From the NCBI GenBank assembly GCA_002005505.1, contig MVGU01001159.1, positions 51,001 to 115,000 of the forward strand: a stretch of DNA of 64,000 nucleotides, given 5' to 3'. A program made the position numbers and the translations under genes. The notes beneath the pieces are model-generated. The model was not told the DNA's origin, made no database searches, and worked only from the letters and a program-made list of their open reading frames with translations. Shown one piece after another: positions 20,540-31,306 of this stretch (its first letter is position 1; every line of letters starts with the position of its first letter). The DNA comes from Botryococcus braunii (taxonomy: Eukaryota; Chlorophyta; Trebouxiophyceae).

Positions 20540-21137
20540 ATAGCATGTGAAACGAGGAAGGGGTGGGCAGGGGAAGGCCCGGGAAGGCAAGGTGTGCCAG
20601 GGAAGGGTAAGCTTGTTGCTGCTGGAGGTGGCAATAAGAGGCGAGCTCACAAGGTGAGAAGAATATGATGCATGAAGACGAACATTCAGTACATTAGCAC
20701 GTGAGAAGACATGTGGATGGGCAGAAGGCCCAAAAGGCAAGGGGTGCCAGGGAAGGGCAATCCGGCTAGTTGGTGGAGCTCACAACAAGGTGAAGAATAT
20801 ATAATGGATGAAGGCAATCAGAGTCCATGAAAGGAGATAGGGTTGGTGGGCACAGAGCCCATGGAAAGAGAGAGAGAGTTAGTGGGCAGAGAGCCCCGAA
20901 AAGGAGAGAGCGTTGCTGGAAGAGGGCAGGATGAGCAAAATAGCATGTGAGAGAGGGCGGTGGGCAGCGGAAGGCCCGGGAAGGCTAAGTGTGCCAGAGA
21001 AAGGTAACCTTAGTCGCTGGAGGAGCCATTAAGAGGAGAGCGCACAAGAAGGCAAGAAAGAGATGATGCATGAAGGCCAACTTTGTTATTAAAGTATGTA
21101 AGAAGAGACAGGTAGGTGGGCGGTGTAAGGGCCTAAA
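20540..21137. repeat. Degenerate tandem array (left part), split by gypsy-A
   Basis: Units of roughly 150-200 bp share GGATGGGCAGAAGGCCC, GGGGTGCCAGGGAAGGGCAA, TTAGTTG, GAGCTCACAAGG and GGATGAAGGC. They continue on the other side of gypsy-A (47041 to about 47650). The last five bases, CTAAA (21133-21137), are the target duplication of gypsy-A. Confidence 0.7.
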
Positions 21138-21380
21138 TGTCACGGACCGATCGGCAAAGGTCCCAAACCCCGACTGCCACGAACCTTACATAATGGGGCT
21201 CCACCTCTCGCCCAAGGTCTCTATAACTCTAAACCCAAGCCTTTAGGTGCCTACACTATCCTAGTAACTCTCTATCTTGTCCAATCTCTCCCCCCGCACA
21301 GCAGCACCACCGGTGCGCTACTGCACGTGTAACGCCGTTACGCGTCACGAGGTTCGCCCGATCGTTGAACCCCTGTTACA
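21138..21380 (-). repeat. 3' LTR of gypsy-A
   Basis: Pairs with 46798-47040. On the element strand it starts TGTAACAGGGG and ends GTGACA. A purine-rich run (GATAGGAGGGGGAGGA on the minus strand) abuts it internally as the polypurine tract. Confidence 0.95.
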
Positions 21381-21880
21381 TCCTCCCCCTCCTATCTTGG
21401 ACGTCCCGGCCAAGTAGGTAAGGAGACTAACCTAACCACCCAAGGCTTTAGGTTTTGGAGCTTTAGAGACCGAGAGTCGCTAGTCCGGCGTCCCCAGCCC
21501 CAGCCGGACCCCTTGTCATGTCCAGTCCTTACATATCCAGTCCAGTCCGTGTATGTTCCTACATGTCCAGTCCTGTCCTTTACGCGAACCCGGGAACCGA
21601 TACGACAACTAGTCCAGTCCTTTCCACTGGTCCTTTCCACATCACGATACATCAGGGTAAACACAAGTCGCGACACTCTACACATGTGCCCTGTCCAGGG
21701 TGAGCGGTTAGCACCGCACGCACCCGAGAGGGGCCACGCCCCTCACTCTCGTCCGTTCCCATGTCCGTTCCACTCCTAAGGTCTACCCATACTGGAGTAC
21801 CCCCAAGATGCACTCTGATTGCCACTTCCAGAGCTTCCCACAAAAGGAGCACCAAGGGGCCGACCCGACCTGCCAGGGCG
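21381..21880 (-). other. 3' untranslated region of gypsy-A
   Basis: About 500 bases between the pol stop and the polypurine tract. On the element strand it is rich in GGACTGGAC and GGACAGGAC repeats (21490-21660). It also has a CGGTGC..ACCGCTCACCCT-type block shared with the 3' UTR of gypsy-B. Confidence 0.7.
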
Positions 21881-24800
21881 TCAAGCACGCCTAGCACGCT
21901 TGCGTTGAGATGTAGCTTCCGTTCCTGTTCGTTTAGCTTCCGACCCACGCCCCGTGGTTAGACTCCAGTACTGCTGTACCGCCTCTCGAGAATGCACTAA
22001 GTTTTCCTCGGGTTCCCAGGTATTATGGATGCTCTCATAGCCGGACCACTTAATAAGATACTCGCGCACTACTTTCTTGCCCCTAAGTTTCCGCTCTCTA
22101 TGTGCAAGCACTGCCTCCACCTCATATTCTAGCTCACCATCTATGGTTTCAGGAGGAGGTGGGGGTTGCACGCTTCCGTCAGTTTTATAAGGTTTGAGAA
22201 GGGAAACATGGAATACGTCGTGCATGCGCATATGCGTAGGTAGCAGCAACTTGTATGCTACCGGGGAAATAACCCGGGTGACCGGAAAGGGGCCAATGTA
22301 CCTTGGCAACAATTTCTTAGTCCTGGAATGTTTGAACTTAATATTCTTTGACGAAAGCAGGACTTGTTGACCTACTTCAAAGCCTGGTAGGTCCCGCCGC
22401 CTTTTATCGGCGTACGCCTTCTGTCTTTCTTGGGCTGCCTTAAGGCAAGTCCTGGCCCGTTCTAAGTCCCACCGCATACGTCTGACAAACTCAGCCGCAG
22501 CTGGAACATATTCTTGCTCGATACCACGACCAAGAACAGGTGCATCATAGATTTCTTGAAAAGGGATCACAGGGTCCTGCCCAAAAGTTAAGCGAAACGG
22601 AGTAGTATTGATAGATTGATTGTAAGTATTATTATATGCGAACTCGGCCTCACACAAATGCTTATCCCAATCAGTCTGTCTCCCCCCCACATAATGCCGA
22701 AGGTAATCTTCCAAGATTCTGTTGATGCGTTCAGTCTGGCCGTCGCTCTGGGGGTGGAAAGCAGTAGACAAGGCGGACCGGCACCCCGTGAGCCTAAACA
22801 ACTCCTGACAGAACTTGCCCACCCAACGTGGGTCTCTATCTGAAACTATCTCACGGGGAAAGCCATGTAAAGTGAAGACACGCGTGCGCAATAGTTGGGC
22901 AATGTCAGCGGCGTCGGCCTCCTGTGACGTCGGCGCAAAATGGGCAAATTTAGATAATCTATCAACCCCAACCCAAATTGCATTGTACCCAGCTTTGGTC
23001 TTAGGTAATCCCGTGATGAGATCCATGGACATGGACTCCCATTTTCGAGAAGGGATTTCTAAGGGGTGTAACAACTCTACAGGTAAGCCTGAAAAAGGTT
23101 TTACTCTTTGGCACGAGTCGCAATGCGCTACATAGTCGGTTACATCTGCATTTACCCCTGGCCACCACCAAGATCTGGCGACCAGCTCGATTGTCCTGTC
23201 CCGCCCTTGATGACCCACTATTGGGGGTCCATGAAGATTTTCAAGTATTTCCCTACGGAGGTTCCTTTCCGCCCCGTCCACTGAAACGTAATGCGAGGGC
23301 ACATACAAACGCGAGTTTTTATACCAGAACCCGTTCCGGTGGGCCAATTTCCGACGGTTTTGTTTACGTGAGAGCCATCCATCAACTAAATAAGCATCCT
23401 TTAGAACCCGCACCCATGCTTCCATTCCTTCCAGTTGCGAGGGTAGGGAGTGAGAGTCTGCAGCCTCCCCTGCCCCCATCATATCCGCTTCGACAAGGAG
23501 AGAGTGCTCCCCCAGATGTCCACCCGACACGTTGGCCACGGCCAGATTAGGACATCTTGAAAGTGGGTCTGCTGGGTTGCCAACCCCAGGTGACCATTCC
23601 CACTTAATGTCAAATTGTTGCAGATATTCGGCCCACCGCGCCCTTCTGGGTGAAAGGAGAGATTGGGTTTGTAAAAAGCTGTTAGCTTTATGGTCAGTGA
23701 CAACAACAAATGAGGTGCCTAGGACATAGCAGCGCCACTCTTTCAAAGCATATAAGACTCCTAAAAGTTCTTTTTCAGTTGTGCTATATCGCGTCTCAGC
23801 TGAATTGAATTTTTTACTGAAATAAGCGACCGGCTTTTGGTCTTGTAATAAAACTGCACCAACTCCTTTGTCACTAGCATCGGTAACGACACGGTACGGC
23901 TTTTGTGGATTTGGCAATACCAAGGTGGGAGCATTGACTAAGGCATTCTTGAGACTATCAAAAGAATGTTGCTCGGGGTTGCCCCAAATCCATGGAGTCT
24001 TGCCAGTTAGGTGGGTAAGTGGGGCAGCTATCGTACTATAGTTTTTGACAAACTTGCGGAAGTAGTTGGCTAGCCCCAGAAATTGCCGTACGTGCGTCGC
24101 CGTAGTGGGACTTGGCCAGTCCTTGATAGCTTTAACTTTAGCCGGATCCACTTTCAGCCCGTCCCGTCCAACAACATGTCCCAAGTAACACAACTCTGAC
24201 GTTAGGAAGTCACATTTGGATAACTTAGCATACAGTTTCTGTTCCCGGAGCCGCTCGAGCACACGTGCCAAATGTTGGTAATGATCCTCTAAGGATTGAC
24301 TGTGGATTAACAAGTCATCTAGATAAATAACGACGAAGCCTTCACGAATAAAGTCGTGAAATATTGAATTCATCAACCTTTGAAAAGTTGACGGAGCATT
24401 CGTTAGCCCAAAGGGCATAACCAAAAACTCATAGGACCCAAAAGGTGTCCTAAATGCTGTTTTGGGTACATCCGCCTCATGCAGTCGTACTTGGTGGTAA
24501 CCCGACAACAGGTCAAACGAACTGAAATATTGTGAGCCTTGTAGTTTATCTAGCAAATCGTCAATTCTTGGTAATGGATATTTGTCTTTCCTTGTGAGAT
24601 TATTGACCGCTCGATAGTCGATGACCATACGGAAAGAACCATCCTTTTTTCTAACAAACAGAATTGGGCTGCCATAAGGAGAGGAACTAGGCCTAATGAA
24701 CCCTTGGGTTAAGAGTTCTTCGACGTGCCGCCTACATTCTTTGACTTCAGGTTCAGCAAGCCCATAGGTGGGTCGGCACGGGGGTACATGGCCTGGTTCC

Positions 24801-24894
24801 ATTGGTATAGTGTGAGCTACCCCCCTATCTGGTGGCAACTCTGGCAGCTTATCTGGGAAAACATCTAGAAACTGCAACAGAAGTTCTCGCAGCT
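21881..24894 (-). CDS. pol: Gypsy-A pol, C-terminal part: RT, RNase H, integrase, chromodomain
   Basis: Open from the gypsy-B junction to the stop at 21881. RT carries GYHQVRL, FGLTNAPSTFQRLMN and YLDD (about 24315-24326). RNase H carries DASDKGVGAVLLQDQKPVAYF and the AEYLQQFD...NPADPLSR end. Integrase has the H-H-C-C finger (GHQGRDRT...CDSCQRVK) and core residues around TGLPKTKAGYNAIWV, SDRDPRWV and QSDGQTERINR. It ends with a chromodomain (EYEVEAVLAHRERK..., EYLIKWSGYE, NTWEPEENL). The first ~35 codons of the long frame at this locus come from the gypsy-B LTR and are not part of the protein. Upstream coding resumes at 44289. Confidence 0.9.
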
Positions 24895-24899
24895 CCTTT

Positions 24900-25195
24900 T
24901 GTAACAGGAATAGTCGCGTGTTATAGGAAAATGACCGGACCACGAGGATTTGGACCTCCATAAAGGTCCCTTCGTGAGTTATGGTCCTCCACGCCAAGAA
25001 GTGGCTGCTTCACGCGCCAAGGGAGTGACCCCTTACTTGACAAGGCGCATTGGCGATGGAGACAGGGACACTTAGAACAGGATAGAATAAGGCTTTGGCA
25101 GAGGAAGGACCGGGCCGGACTGGACGGGTACTGAGGTGGAGCCCAAACAAGTTGTAACCATTGTTCCCGCATCCTTTGGCCGTTTCTACTGTATC
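24900..25195 (+). repeat. 5' LTR of gypsy-B
   Basis: Starts TGTAACAGGAATAG and ends TGTATC, directly followed by the primer site. It is repeated at 43992-44287. It contains GGACTGGACGGG and other GGAC-type words, as does the element's 3' UTR. Confidence 0.95.
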
Positions 25196-25208
25196 TGGTA
25201 TCGGCGAG
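25196..25208 (+). promoter_or_regulatory. Primer-binding site of gypsy-B
   Basis: TGGTATCGGCGAG directly follows the LTR. The complementary tRNA 3' end would be CGCCGAUACCA, implying an A1-U72 acceptor pair. That pair is a hallmark of eukaryotic initiator tRNA-Met. The same 12-base core is used by gypsy-A, -C and -D. Confidence 0.75.
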
Positions 25209-25410
25209 AGGGGCCGAATTTTGAGCTCCTCTCGTTGAAAAAATTTCCCAAAGAAGTTTTTCAGAGAATTCTATAGATTCGGATTGGGTTAGTTGTGGTG
25301 TGTGTGGCGCTTTTAGGGGCCTACGACTCGGGTCACCGAGTTTAGGGCCCCCACCCGGACTTTCTCGATTTCCTGTGTCACCGAGCCTCGCCAGCACTGA
25401 CAGCTCAGAA

Positions 25411-26742
25411 ATGGCTAGACGACAAGTTGAAGAGCTGCAGGCTGCTTTGGCCGAGGCTGAGGGGCGTGAAGCGGCAATGGCTGCCGAACTGGCTGAGTTA
25501 CGACAACAGGCAGAAAACGCTGAAGTCGCGGCTCAAAACCCCGCGAACCCACAGGCAAGAATCCCGACAGTTCGAACGCATTTACCGGAAAAATTCGAGG
25601 GATGCAGGGACGATCTCGAACAATTCCTAGACGATGTGAGGTCATATTGTGAACTCACCGGTGTGCCCGCGAACCTCAGGGTTGATTACGCAGTGCGCTG
25701 TTTAGGAAAGAGCGTGAAAAAGGTGTGGTTAACCAAAAAAGCAGCTTACATGAGGCAAAATCCAGGTGCTGTCGTGGATTTAGCTCTCTTTGGGGATCTG
25801 TTGTCTTCTGTCTATGATAACACTGATAAGGTTGCAAAGGCAAGGGATAAACTTGATTCCGTATATCAGGGCAACGAATCAGTTGAGAAGTATGTTGAGC
25901 GCTTTACAACCTTGCTAGCAGAGGTAGAAGTCAGTGGGGACCTATCCATGGGGGAGAAAATCCATAGGTTTCGTAAAGGCCTACGTGAGGATTTAAAGAA
26001 ATATTCAGCAATTAACCCTACAACAGGCAAAGGTTTTGATGATTTGGATGCCTTGATAAGTTTACTCACACGGTACGATGCCGCGGTGGGCGGGCCCTTA
26101 CAGGCAAAGAGACTGAGAACCGGCCCCGGGGGCCCTAATTCAAGCATTGCAACCGCCACCGTTGGCCCAGCACCGCACGTTGCTGGCGTCGGACAGGACT
26201 GGACAATCCCCTACTACAGTCATGAATTTGGGATGATGGCAGCTGCACCGATGGTGGCAGCGCCAATCCAGATGGCCCATGGTTACCCTGCGCCGCTCGC
26301 CACGGTCGCCGCGATCCAAGGCGCGACTCCTTATCCCCGCAGGGATGGTTTACCTCCCGAGTATCGGAGGGACACTAGAGTTGCCTTTCCCCTCAACAGA
26401 AGCTGTTACGCGTGCAATACCCCTGGCCATGAATCTTGGTTTTGCCCACTCAAAAAACTTAGAGAGGACCCTAACGCCTATCTTAATCAACAACAGTGGG
26501 ACATCTTGCAACACATTGTGAAGGCCAGACAGGAGGTAAACCAGCCTGCTCCACCAATTCCAGGTCTGGCTGGTGATTTGCTGCGGCGACGGGTAGGAGG
26601 GGGCCACAACAACTTTAGGTCCCTTGGTGTGGGAGCAGCCCCTATGCAAGGGTGGACAGCACAGGGTGGGGCCGGACGGGGAAGGAGAATCAGAGGACGG
26701 GGCCGTGGACGGGCCCGGGCAAGGGGACGCGGTAGGCCATGA
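25411..26742 (+). CDS. gag: Gypsy-B gag
   Basis: ATG 25411 (MARRQVEELQ) is chosen because gypsy-A has the same MARR start. The open frame extends upstream to 25300 but without an ATG. The protein has an N-terminal coiled coil, a capsid-like segment (THLPEKFEG, LEQFLDDVRSY, VDYAVRCLGKSVKKVWL, YDNTDKVAKARDKLD, SVEKYVERFTTLLAEV, FRKGLREDLK), a zinc knuckle CYACNTPGHESWFC and a very basic Gly/Arg-rich tail for RNA binding. Its TGA overlaps the downstream start codon as ATGA (26739-26742). Confidence 0.9.
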   Translation: MARRQVEELQAALAEAEGREAAMAAELAELRQQAENAEVAAQNPANPQARIPTVRTHLPEKFEGCRDDLEQFLDDVRSYCELTGVPANLRVDYAVRCLGKSVKKVWLTKKAAYMRQNPGAVVDLALFGDLLSSVYDNTDKVAKARDKLDSVYQGNESVEKYVERFTTLLAEVEVSGDLSMGEKIHRFRKGLREDLKKYSAINPTTGKGFDDLDALISLLTRYDAAVGGPLQAKRLRTGPGGPNSSIATATVGPAPHVAGVGQDWTIPYYSHEFGMMAAAPMVAAPIQMAHGYPAPLATVAAIQGATPYPRRDGLPPEYRRDTRVAFPLNRSCYACNTPGHESWFCPLKKLREDPNAYLNQQQWDILQHIVKARQEVNQPAPPIPGLAGDLLRRRVGGGHNNFRSLGVGAAPMQGWTAQGGAGRGRRIRGRGRGRARARGRGRP

Positions 26743-27019
26743 GTGGAGTTAGAGAAGGAAACCTCCACACTTTTGTTCCTTGGGAATCTTTTCATTCTTC
26801 TATCGAGCAACGTTGTTCTGAGTTTTTGCATTGTTCTTTTTCTAGAGGCCCCTTTGACAATACCCTACCCGATGGAACGTCTAAACCGAAATTTGTTGCA
26901 GTACCTATAGGTAAAGCTGAGGACACCTTATCCACTTTCGCTCGTGAGCAACAAGCAAATAAACATTTAAGTGCTTGTTTTCTAATGGGTAGTAAAGTGG
27001 CGAAATCCAAGGCAGTGTA
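26739..27019 (+). CDS. Gypsy-B pol, first part: pre-protease domain
   Basis: Begins with ATG 26739 overlapping the gag stop. It encodes PKFVAVPIGKAEDTLSTFAREQ...HLSACFLMGSKVAKSKAVY, after which gypsy-C interrupts it at GTGTA (27015-27019). It resumes at 39537 as PWLKGMRVILQGTKG. The same region in gypsy-A is intact. The function of this segment is unknown to me. Confidence 0.85.
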
Positions 27020-27274
27020 TGTAGCATTTCCTAGGGTATAATGCTCTAGTATGGTCCTTGGCATTGCTCATTGACTTGCCATGTGATCTGGGTTCGCAGT
27101 ACAACCTCGCTCAGGTAGTTCGCTCGGTTGCCCGACTACGCGTCTGAGGCAGTACAGTATAATTCAACCCACCCTGGGTTTAAGAGTGGGCTTGCGAATC
27201 AATCATGTAACACTCTTTCCAAGCACACCACAAATTGTCTGATTCCTAAACCTCTTCCGCTAAGCTATACTACA
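27020..27274 (+). repeat. 5' LTR of gypsy-C
   Basis: Canonical TG...CA ends. It is repeated at 39277-39531 with no difference seen. Confidence 0.95.
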
Positions 27275-27342
27275 GTGGTATCGGCGACAAGGATAGTTCC
27301 TTGTCGTTCGTTTGTGGTGAGTTCTTTCTTTCGTGCTTAGAG

Positions 27343-28398
27343 ATGTCTCGCAATCCTCGTTCGGGGTCTCGAGCCCGTGCACCTAGCCCAGGTCGTGTTG
27401 ACCCAGATCCTCCTGTAGATCCCTTTGTTGATGAGGATATAGATCTTTCGGATGTAGATCCAGCTCTCATGATTAGGCATTTGGTCTCTATCGGTGCTCT
27501 ACCCGCAGAGGTTGCTGCGGCAGGATCTAGTGTTCCGTCGATTGCTCCACCTGATGCCACGACCCAGAACCTCTTGGATGTATTTGCAGAAATCATTCAG
27601 CGGGCTTTAGCGCAGCCTGTTCCTGCTGTCACGACTCAGCCTATGCCAACGGCTACTGCGGCATCGGCTTCCGTCTCTTCGGGTTCAGGGAAGCCCTCCC
27701 TGAAGTTTCCTGATCCACCTGTATTTGAAGGGGATGCAATGAAGCTTGATCCTTGGCTAATGCAGTGCGAAATGTACTTGAGGGCATATGGGATAGATCT
27801 CGCATCTACTCGTGCAGTGGAAGTCGCGTCGATGTTTCTGAGGGGCAAGGCTCTTGATTGGTGGACAGGGCAATTTCATCTGATTGCTTCTGGCACTTTG
27901 TCAGCCTATGGGACGTGGGGTGATTTTGTGTCAGCTCTGACAGTGGCATTTAGGCCTGTAGAGTTGCACAAACGGTACCTGGAGCAGCTGCTCAATCTTT
28001 CGCAGGGCAAACATGATATGAGAACATATATTGCTACGTTTAATGCTTTACGTGCAAAGGTTCCAAGTGCATTTGCTGAGGACACTCTGTGCCACTTGTT
28101 TTTGCAGGGCTGCAGGGCAGATTTGCAAAAACCCATCTCGCTACAGTATCCCAAGACACTTGTGGACCTTTTCAAGCATGCAGTAACTATTTCAGATATC
28201 CCCAGTCACTCCAGGACGCCGCACCAACCTCCAAAAGGCCCAAGCAACTCCAAGAGCCCTGGTACTTCCAAACCTGCCACGTGGCAGACTTGCACGCAGA
28301 CTTGCACGCATTGTGGCAAGCCTGGGCACGCAGCTGAGCGGTGCTTCCAATTGCACCCAGAGCTCAGAAAGCAACGTCACAAATCAAACACCACTTGA
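27343..28398 (+). CDS. gag: Gypsy-C gag
   Basis: ATG 27343 follows the primer site by about 55 bases. The N-terminus is Pro/Asp-rich, then comes a retrotransposon gag capsid segment (PPVFEGDAMKLDPWLMQCEMYL, KALDWWTGQ, FRPVELHKRYLEQLLNL, MRTYIATFNALRAKVP, FLQGCRADLQKPI). A CCHC knuckle CTHCGKPGHAAERC lies near the end. The stop is TGA 28396-28398. The pol begins 46 bases later in a different frame, so it needs reinitiation or recoding. Confidence 0.9.
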   Translation: MSRNPRSGSRARAPSPGRVDPDPPVDPFVDEDIDLSDVDPALMIRHLVSIGALPAEVAAAGSSVPSIAPPDATTQNLLDVFAEIIQRALAQPVPAVTTQPMPTATAASASVSSGSGKPSLKFPDPPVFEGDAMKLDPWLMQCEMYLRAYGIDLASTRAVEVASMFLRGKALDWWTGQFHLIASGTLSAYGTWGDFVSALTVAFRPVELHKRYLEQLLNLSQGKHDMRTYIATFNALRAKVPSAFAEDTLCHLFLQGCRADLQKPISLQYPKTLVDLFKHAVTISDIPSHSRTPHQPPKGPSNSKSPGTSKPATWQTCTQTCTHCGKPGHAAERCFQLHPELRKQRHKSNTT

Positions 28399-28444
28399 TT
28401 TGGTGTTCTTCTTTGGTATTGCAGCAGTGTGAGACCTGCCTCAG

Positions 28445-30178
28445 ATGTCTGCCAACTGTCCCGTTACTCAGTATGGGATTCCTATCGTGTATGGACTTGG
28501 TACTCTGCAGGATTTCTTTCACAGTTGTTGCCATTATTTTATGACCCATTATGTGGATGGGCATGGTATATGTAGAGACTTTCAGACATCCCCCCATGCC
28601 AGTGACCTAGCTAGTCCTGTGTGCATGTTTAAGAGAGATGCAGCTCCTCACCTTCTTTCTAGTGATGCTCATGTTGTCTTGTTTGTTGATAGTAGTAACA
28701 GGGAGTGTACTGTTAGCCAGCTTGTGTCACAACTATTGCCAGGGACAAGATTGACAGTGTTCTCTTGTCAAGGCAGCTGTGAACAGGTGCTGGAAGGGAC
28801 TACACAACAACAGTCTCATGATTTATTACTCTCGGCTTCTGTTTTGGATGCACTGGGTCTTACTTCCACCTTTATGTGCACACCCCACTGCAGTTCCAAT
28901 ACAGGCTTGCCCTTGTTTCGTTGCCTGGTTCAGACTGGTTGTCTTAGTGTGAAGAAGAAACCCCTGCCCGCAACTTCTTTTGACTCTTTTGTACAGTTAA
29001 ACACTAGCCAGACTGTGAATGGTCCTGATCTTTCCTCTACGTGCATTGAATTTGAGGGAATTCTTGCTGATAGACCTGTCAGGATTTTGTTGGACAGTGG
29101 GGCCTCTGCAAATTTTATTGATAATAAACTTGTGCAGGAGCTTGCCCTTCCCACTGCTTCTTTAAGTTCACATGTTGCTATTCGTGTTGCTGATGGTAGG
29201 ACCTCTATAGTAGAGAGTAGTGTGGCAATTGACCTGACTGTGGGGTCTCTGGATTTTGGAGTCACCTGTCTCCCCACAGAGTTGGCATACTATGACCTTG
29301 TTTTAGGGAAACCTTGGTTGACTATGTTTAATCCGGTTGTAAATTGGAAGCTAAATGCAGTGTCATTGATTCATGCTGATAGGACACATGTACTTGTGGG
29401 CTGCCAAAGGTCATGTGTACCTGCGTATGTGATCTCCTCCATAGAAGTGGAAGAGTTGGTCCAGTTGGGTGAACCAATGTATCTGATTCAGCTTAATGCA
29501 GTGACCGAACCCTCCTTAGATACTAATACGTATAACGTGCCAGAGTTAGAGCAGCTTTTGCAGGAATTTAAAGATGTCCTTTCAGGACTGCCTCAGGGCC
29601 TGCCTCCCTCTCGTGCTGGAGACCACTATATTAGATTGGAGCCGGGCGCAGTTCCTCCAGCCTCCGGCATTTATCCACTGTCCGGAGCCCAGCTTGCTGA
29701 GCTTCGTGCACAGTTGCAGGAGCTCCTAGAGAGGGGCTTCATCCGCCCATCGACTTCCCCTTTTGGTGCACCTATCCTGTTCGTCCCGAAGAAGGATGGT
29801 GGTTGGCGTTTGTGTATTGACTATAGAGCCTTGAACAGGGTTACAGTGAGAAATCAACACCCTTTACCTAGGATTGATGAAATGTTTGAGCAGTTGCATG
29901 GAAGTTGTGTGTTTTCTAAGCTTGACCTTGCCTCTGGCTACCACCAGATTCGTATGCATGAGGATAGCATAGAAAAGACTGCTTTTAAAACCCGTTATGG
30001 TCATTATGAGTTCACTGTTATGCCTTTTGGGTTAACTAATGCTCCTGCCACTTTTCAATCTGTTATGAATACTATCCTGGCTCCCTTTCTGGATAGGTTT
30101 GTGTTGGTTTACCTGGATGACATCCTAATATATTCTAAGTCTGTTGAAGAACACATGGAGCACTTACGTATTATCCTG
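28445..30178 (+). CDS. pol: Gypsy-C pol, first part: protease and N-terminal RT
   Basis: ATG 28445. About 190 residues without a recognised domain precede the aspartic protease ([19 protein letters not shown]). RT follows with [40 protein letters not shown] and [10 protein letters not shown] (30110 onward). The frame is interrupted at TCCTG (30174-30178) by gypsy-D. The residues after that point in the long frame are LTR sequence. It resumes at 36360. Confidence 0.9.
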
Positions 30179-30627
30179 TTTAACGAAGTGAGACGTGTAA
30201 CTAAGATTTATAACAGCTAAGCAAGGGTTTCAGGCAAGGGTGACACCGAAGGTAGAAATCGAAGTTCCAATCCGTTACAAGTTCGCAGCCCTCCTCACGC
30301 AGGTCGTCCGAGTCTCCAAAGAACAATATATAATGAACAATGTAGATAATGCTAGATGTCTCACTCGTAGCAGCAAACCCAAAGACAATGATAACCACCC
30401 GAGTTCCTAGTCCACCTATGCGCGGATCCGGCTACGTCGTCCCTCTACGAGATGCTCTCGCGAGCATAGCGATATGGATGACGAGAGGAGACCCACTAGG
30501 ATATTACAGTCATTTTCCTACACACAAGGACAACGAGATCTACTCGTATCCCAAAGGGCACGAAGAAACATGAACTACGCGCACATCCTACGTGAGACGC
30601 GTCGCGCTGACGCGGCACCTCACTACA
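30179..30627 (-). repeat. 3' LTR of gypsy-D
   Basis: Repeated at 35906-36354. It contains a TATATAAT-type run that could serve as a TATA box on either strand. Confidence 0.95.
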
Positions 30628-31306
30628 TACTCCCCCCCTTATTCCTGTGCGTCCCCGCGCAGAAGGCAGAGCGCAACAACAAACAGACAAGACAAACAAA
30701 GGAACAAGACCTTCCAACATGCGGAGACTCAGACTTAGACCTACGGGCAACCCGCCTCCCGTGTTGCCAGACCCCAGCCGAATGCTGCGTATCGGGGTCC
30801 CCACCATAATGCAATAAGAACAAGGATCAGGCATGACTAACAGAACAAAAGACAAAACACTGAAAGAAAAACGAAAGTCCACATGATGAACAGCCAAAAT
30901 GAGACACAAGGGCAGAGCTAAAAGTCCAGATGTCCAAAAGTCCAGAGTCCAAGGGGAGTCCAATTTCCACATATAGTCCAGTATTACGCCAGTATTGCAC
31001 CATATTGATCAGGTGTGGTAGTGAAGTGAAAAGGCCATACACCTAATGTGCACAAAAATCTATCCAGGTAAGGGACCCATGGTCAACCCTACCGGGTAAG
31101 GCAGCCTTACCCTAGCCTATCCAAAGTCCATATGGCCATACAGAGAGACCCCTCCAAGGAGGGCCAACCGGTCGACGGGACCCTAAGGGTGGACCCTAGG
31201 AGTCGTGCCCTTGGGAGGCAATGGCGGGAGCCCGTGACTCTCTCTGTATTCTTCCACTTTCTTGTGGCAACAACGCGTGACCTGTGCAAGTTATTTCCAG
31301 CTATCC
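30628..31306 (-). other. 3' region of gypsy-D after the integrase deletion
   Basis: About 680 bases with no recognised pol domain. Short frames exist but none matches integrase or a chromodomain. Probably 3' UTR plus the deletion scar. Confidence 0.5.

Noticed and set aside
20540..21137. CRISPR-like spaced repeats
   Set aside because: Units are long, diverged and without uniform spacers, in a eukaryotic transposon context.
24895..24997. N-terminal ~35 residues of the gypsy-A pol frame
   Set aside because: Encoded by the gypsy-B LTR; the same peptide appears again at 43871-44089.
30496..30972. 158-codon hydrophobic minus-strand ORF as a membrane protein (env-like)
   Set aside because: It overlaps the gypsy-D LTR and its deleted 3' region, has no signal or env motif, and nothing supports expression.
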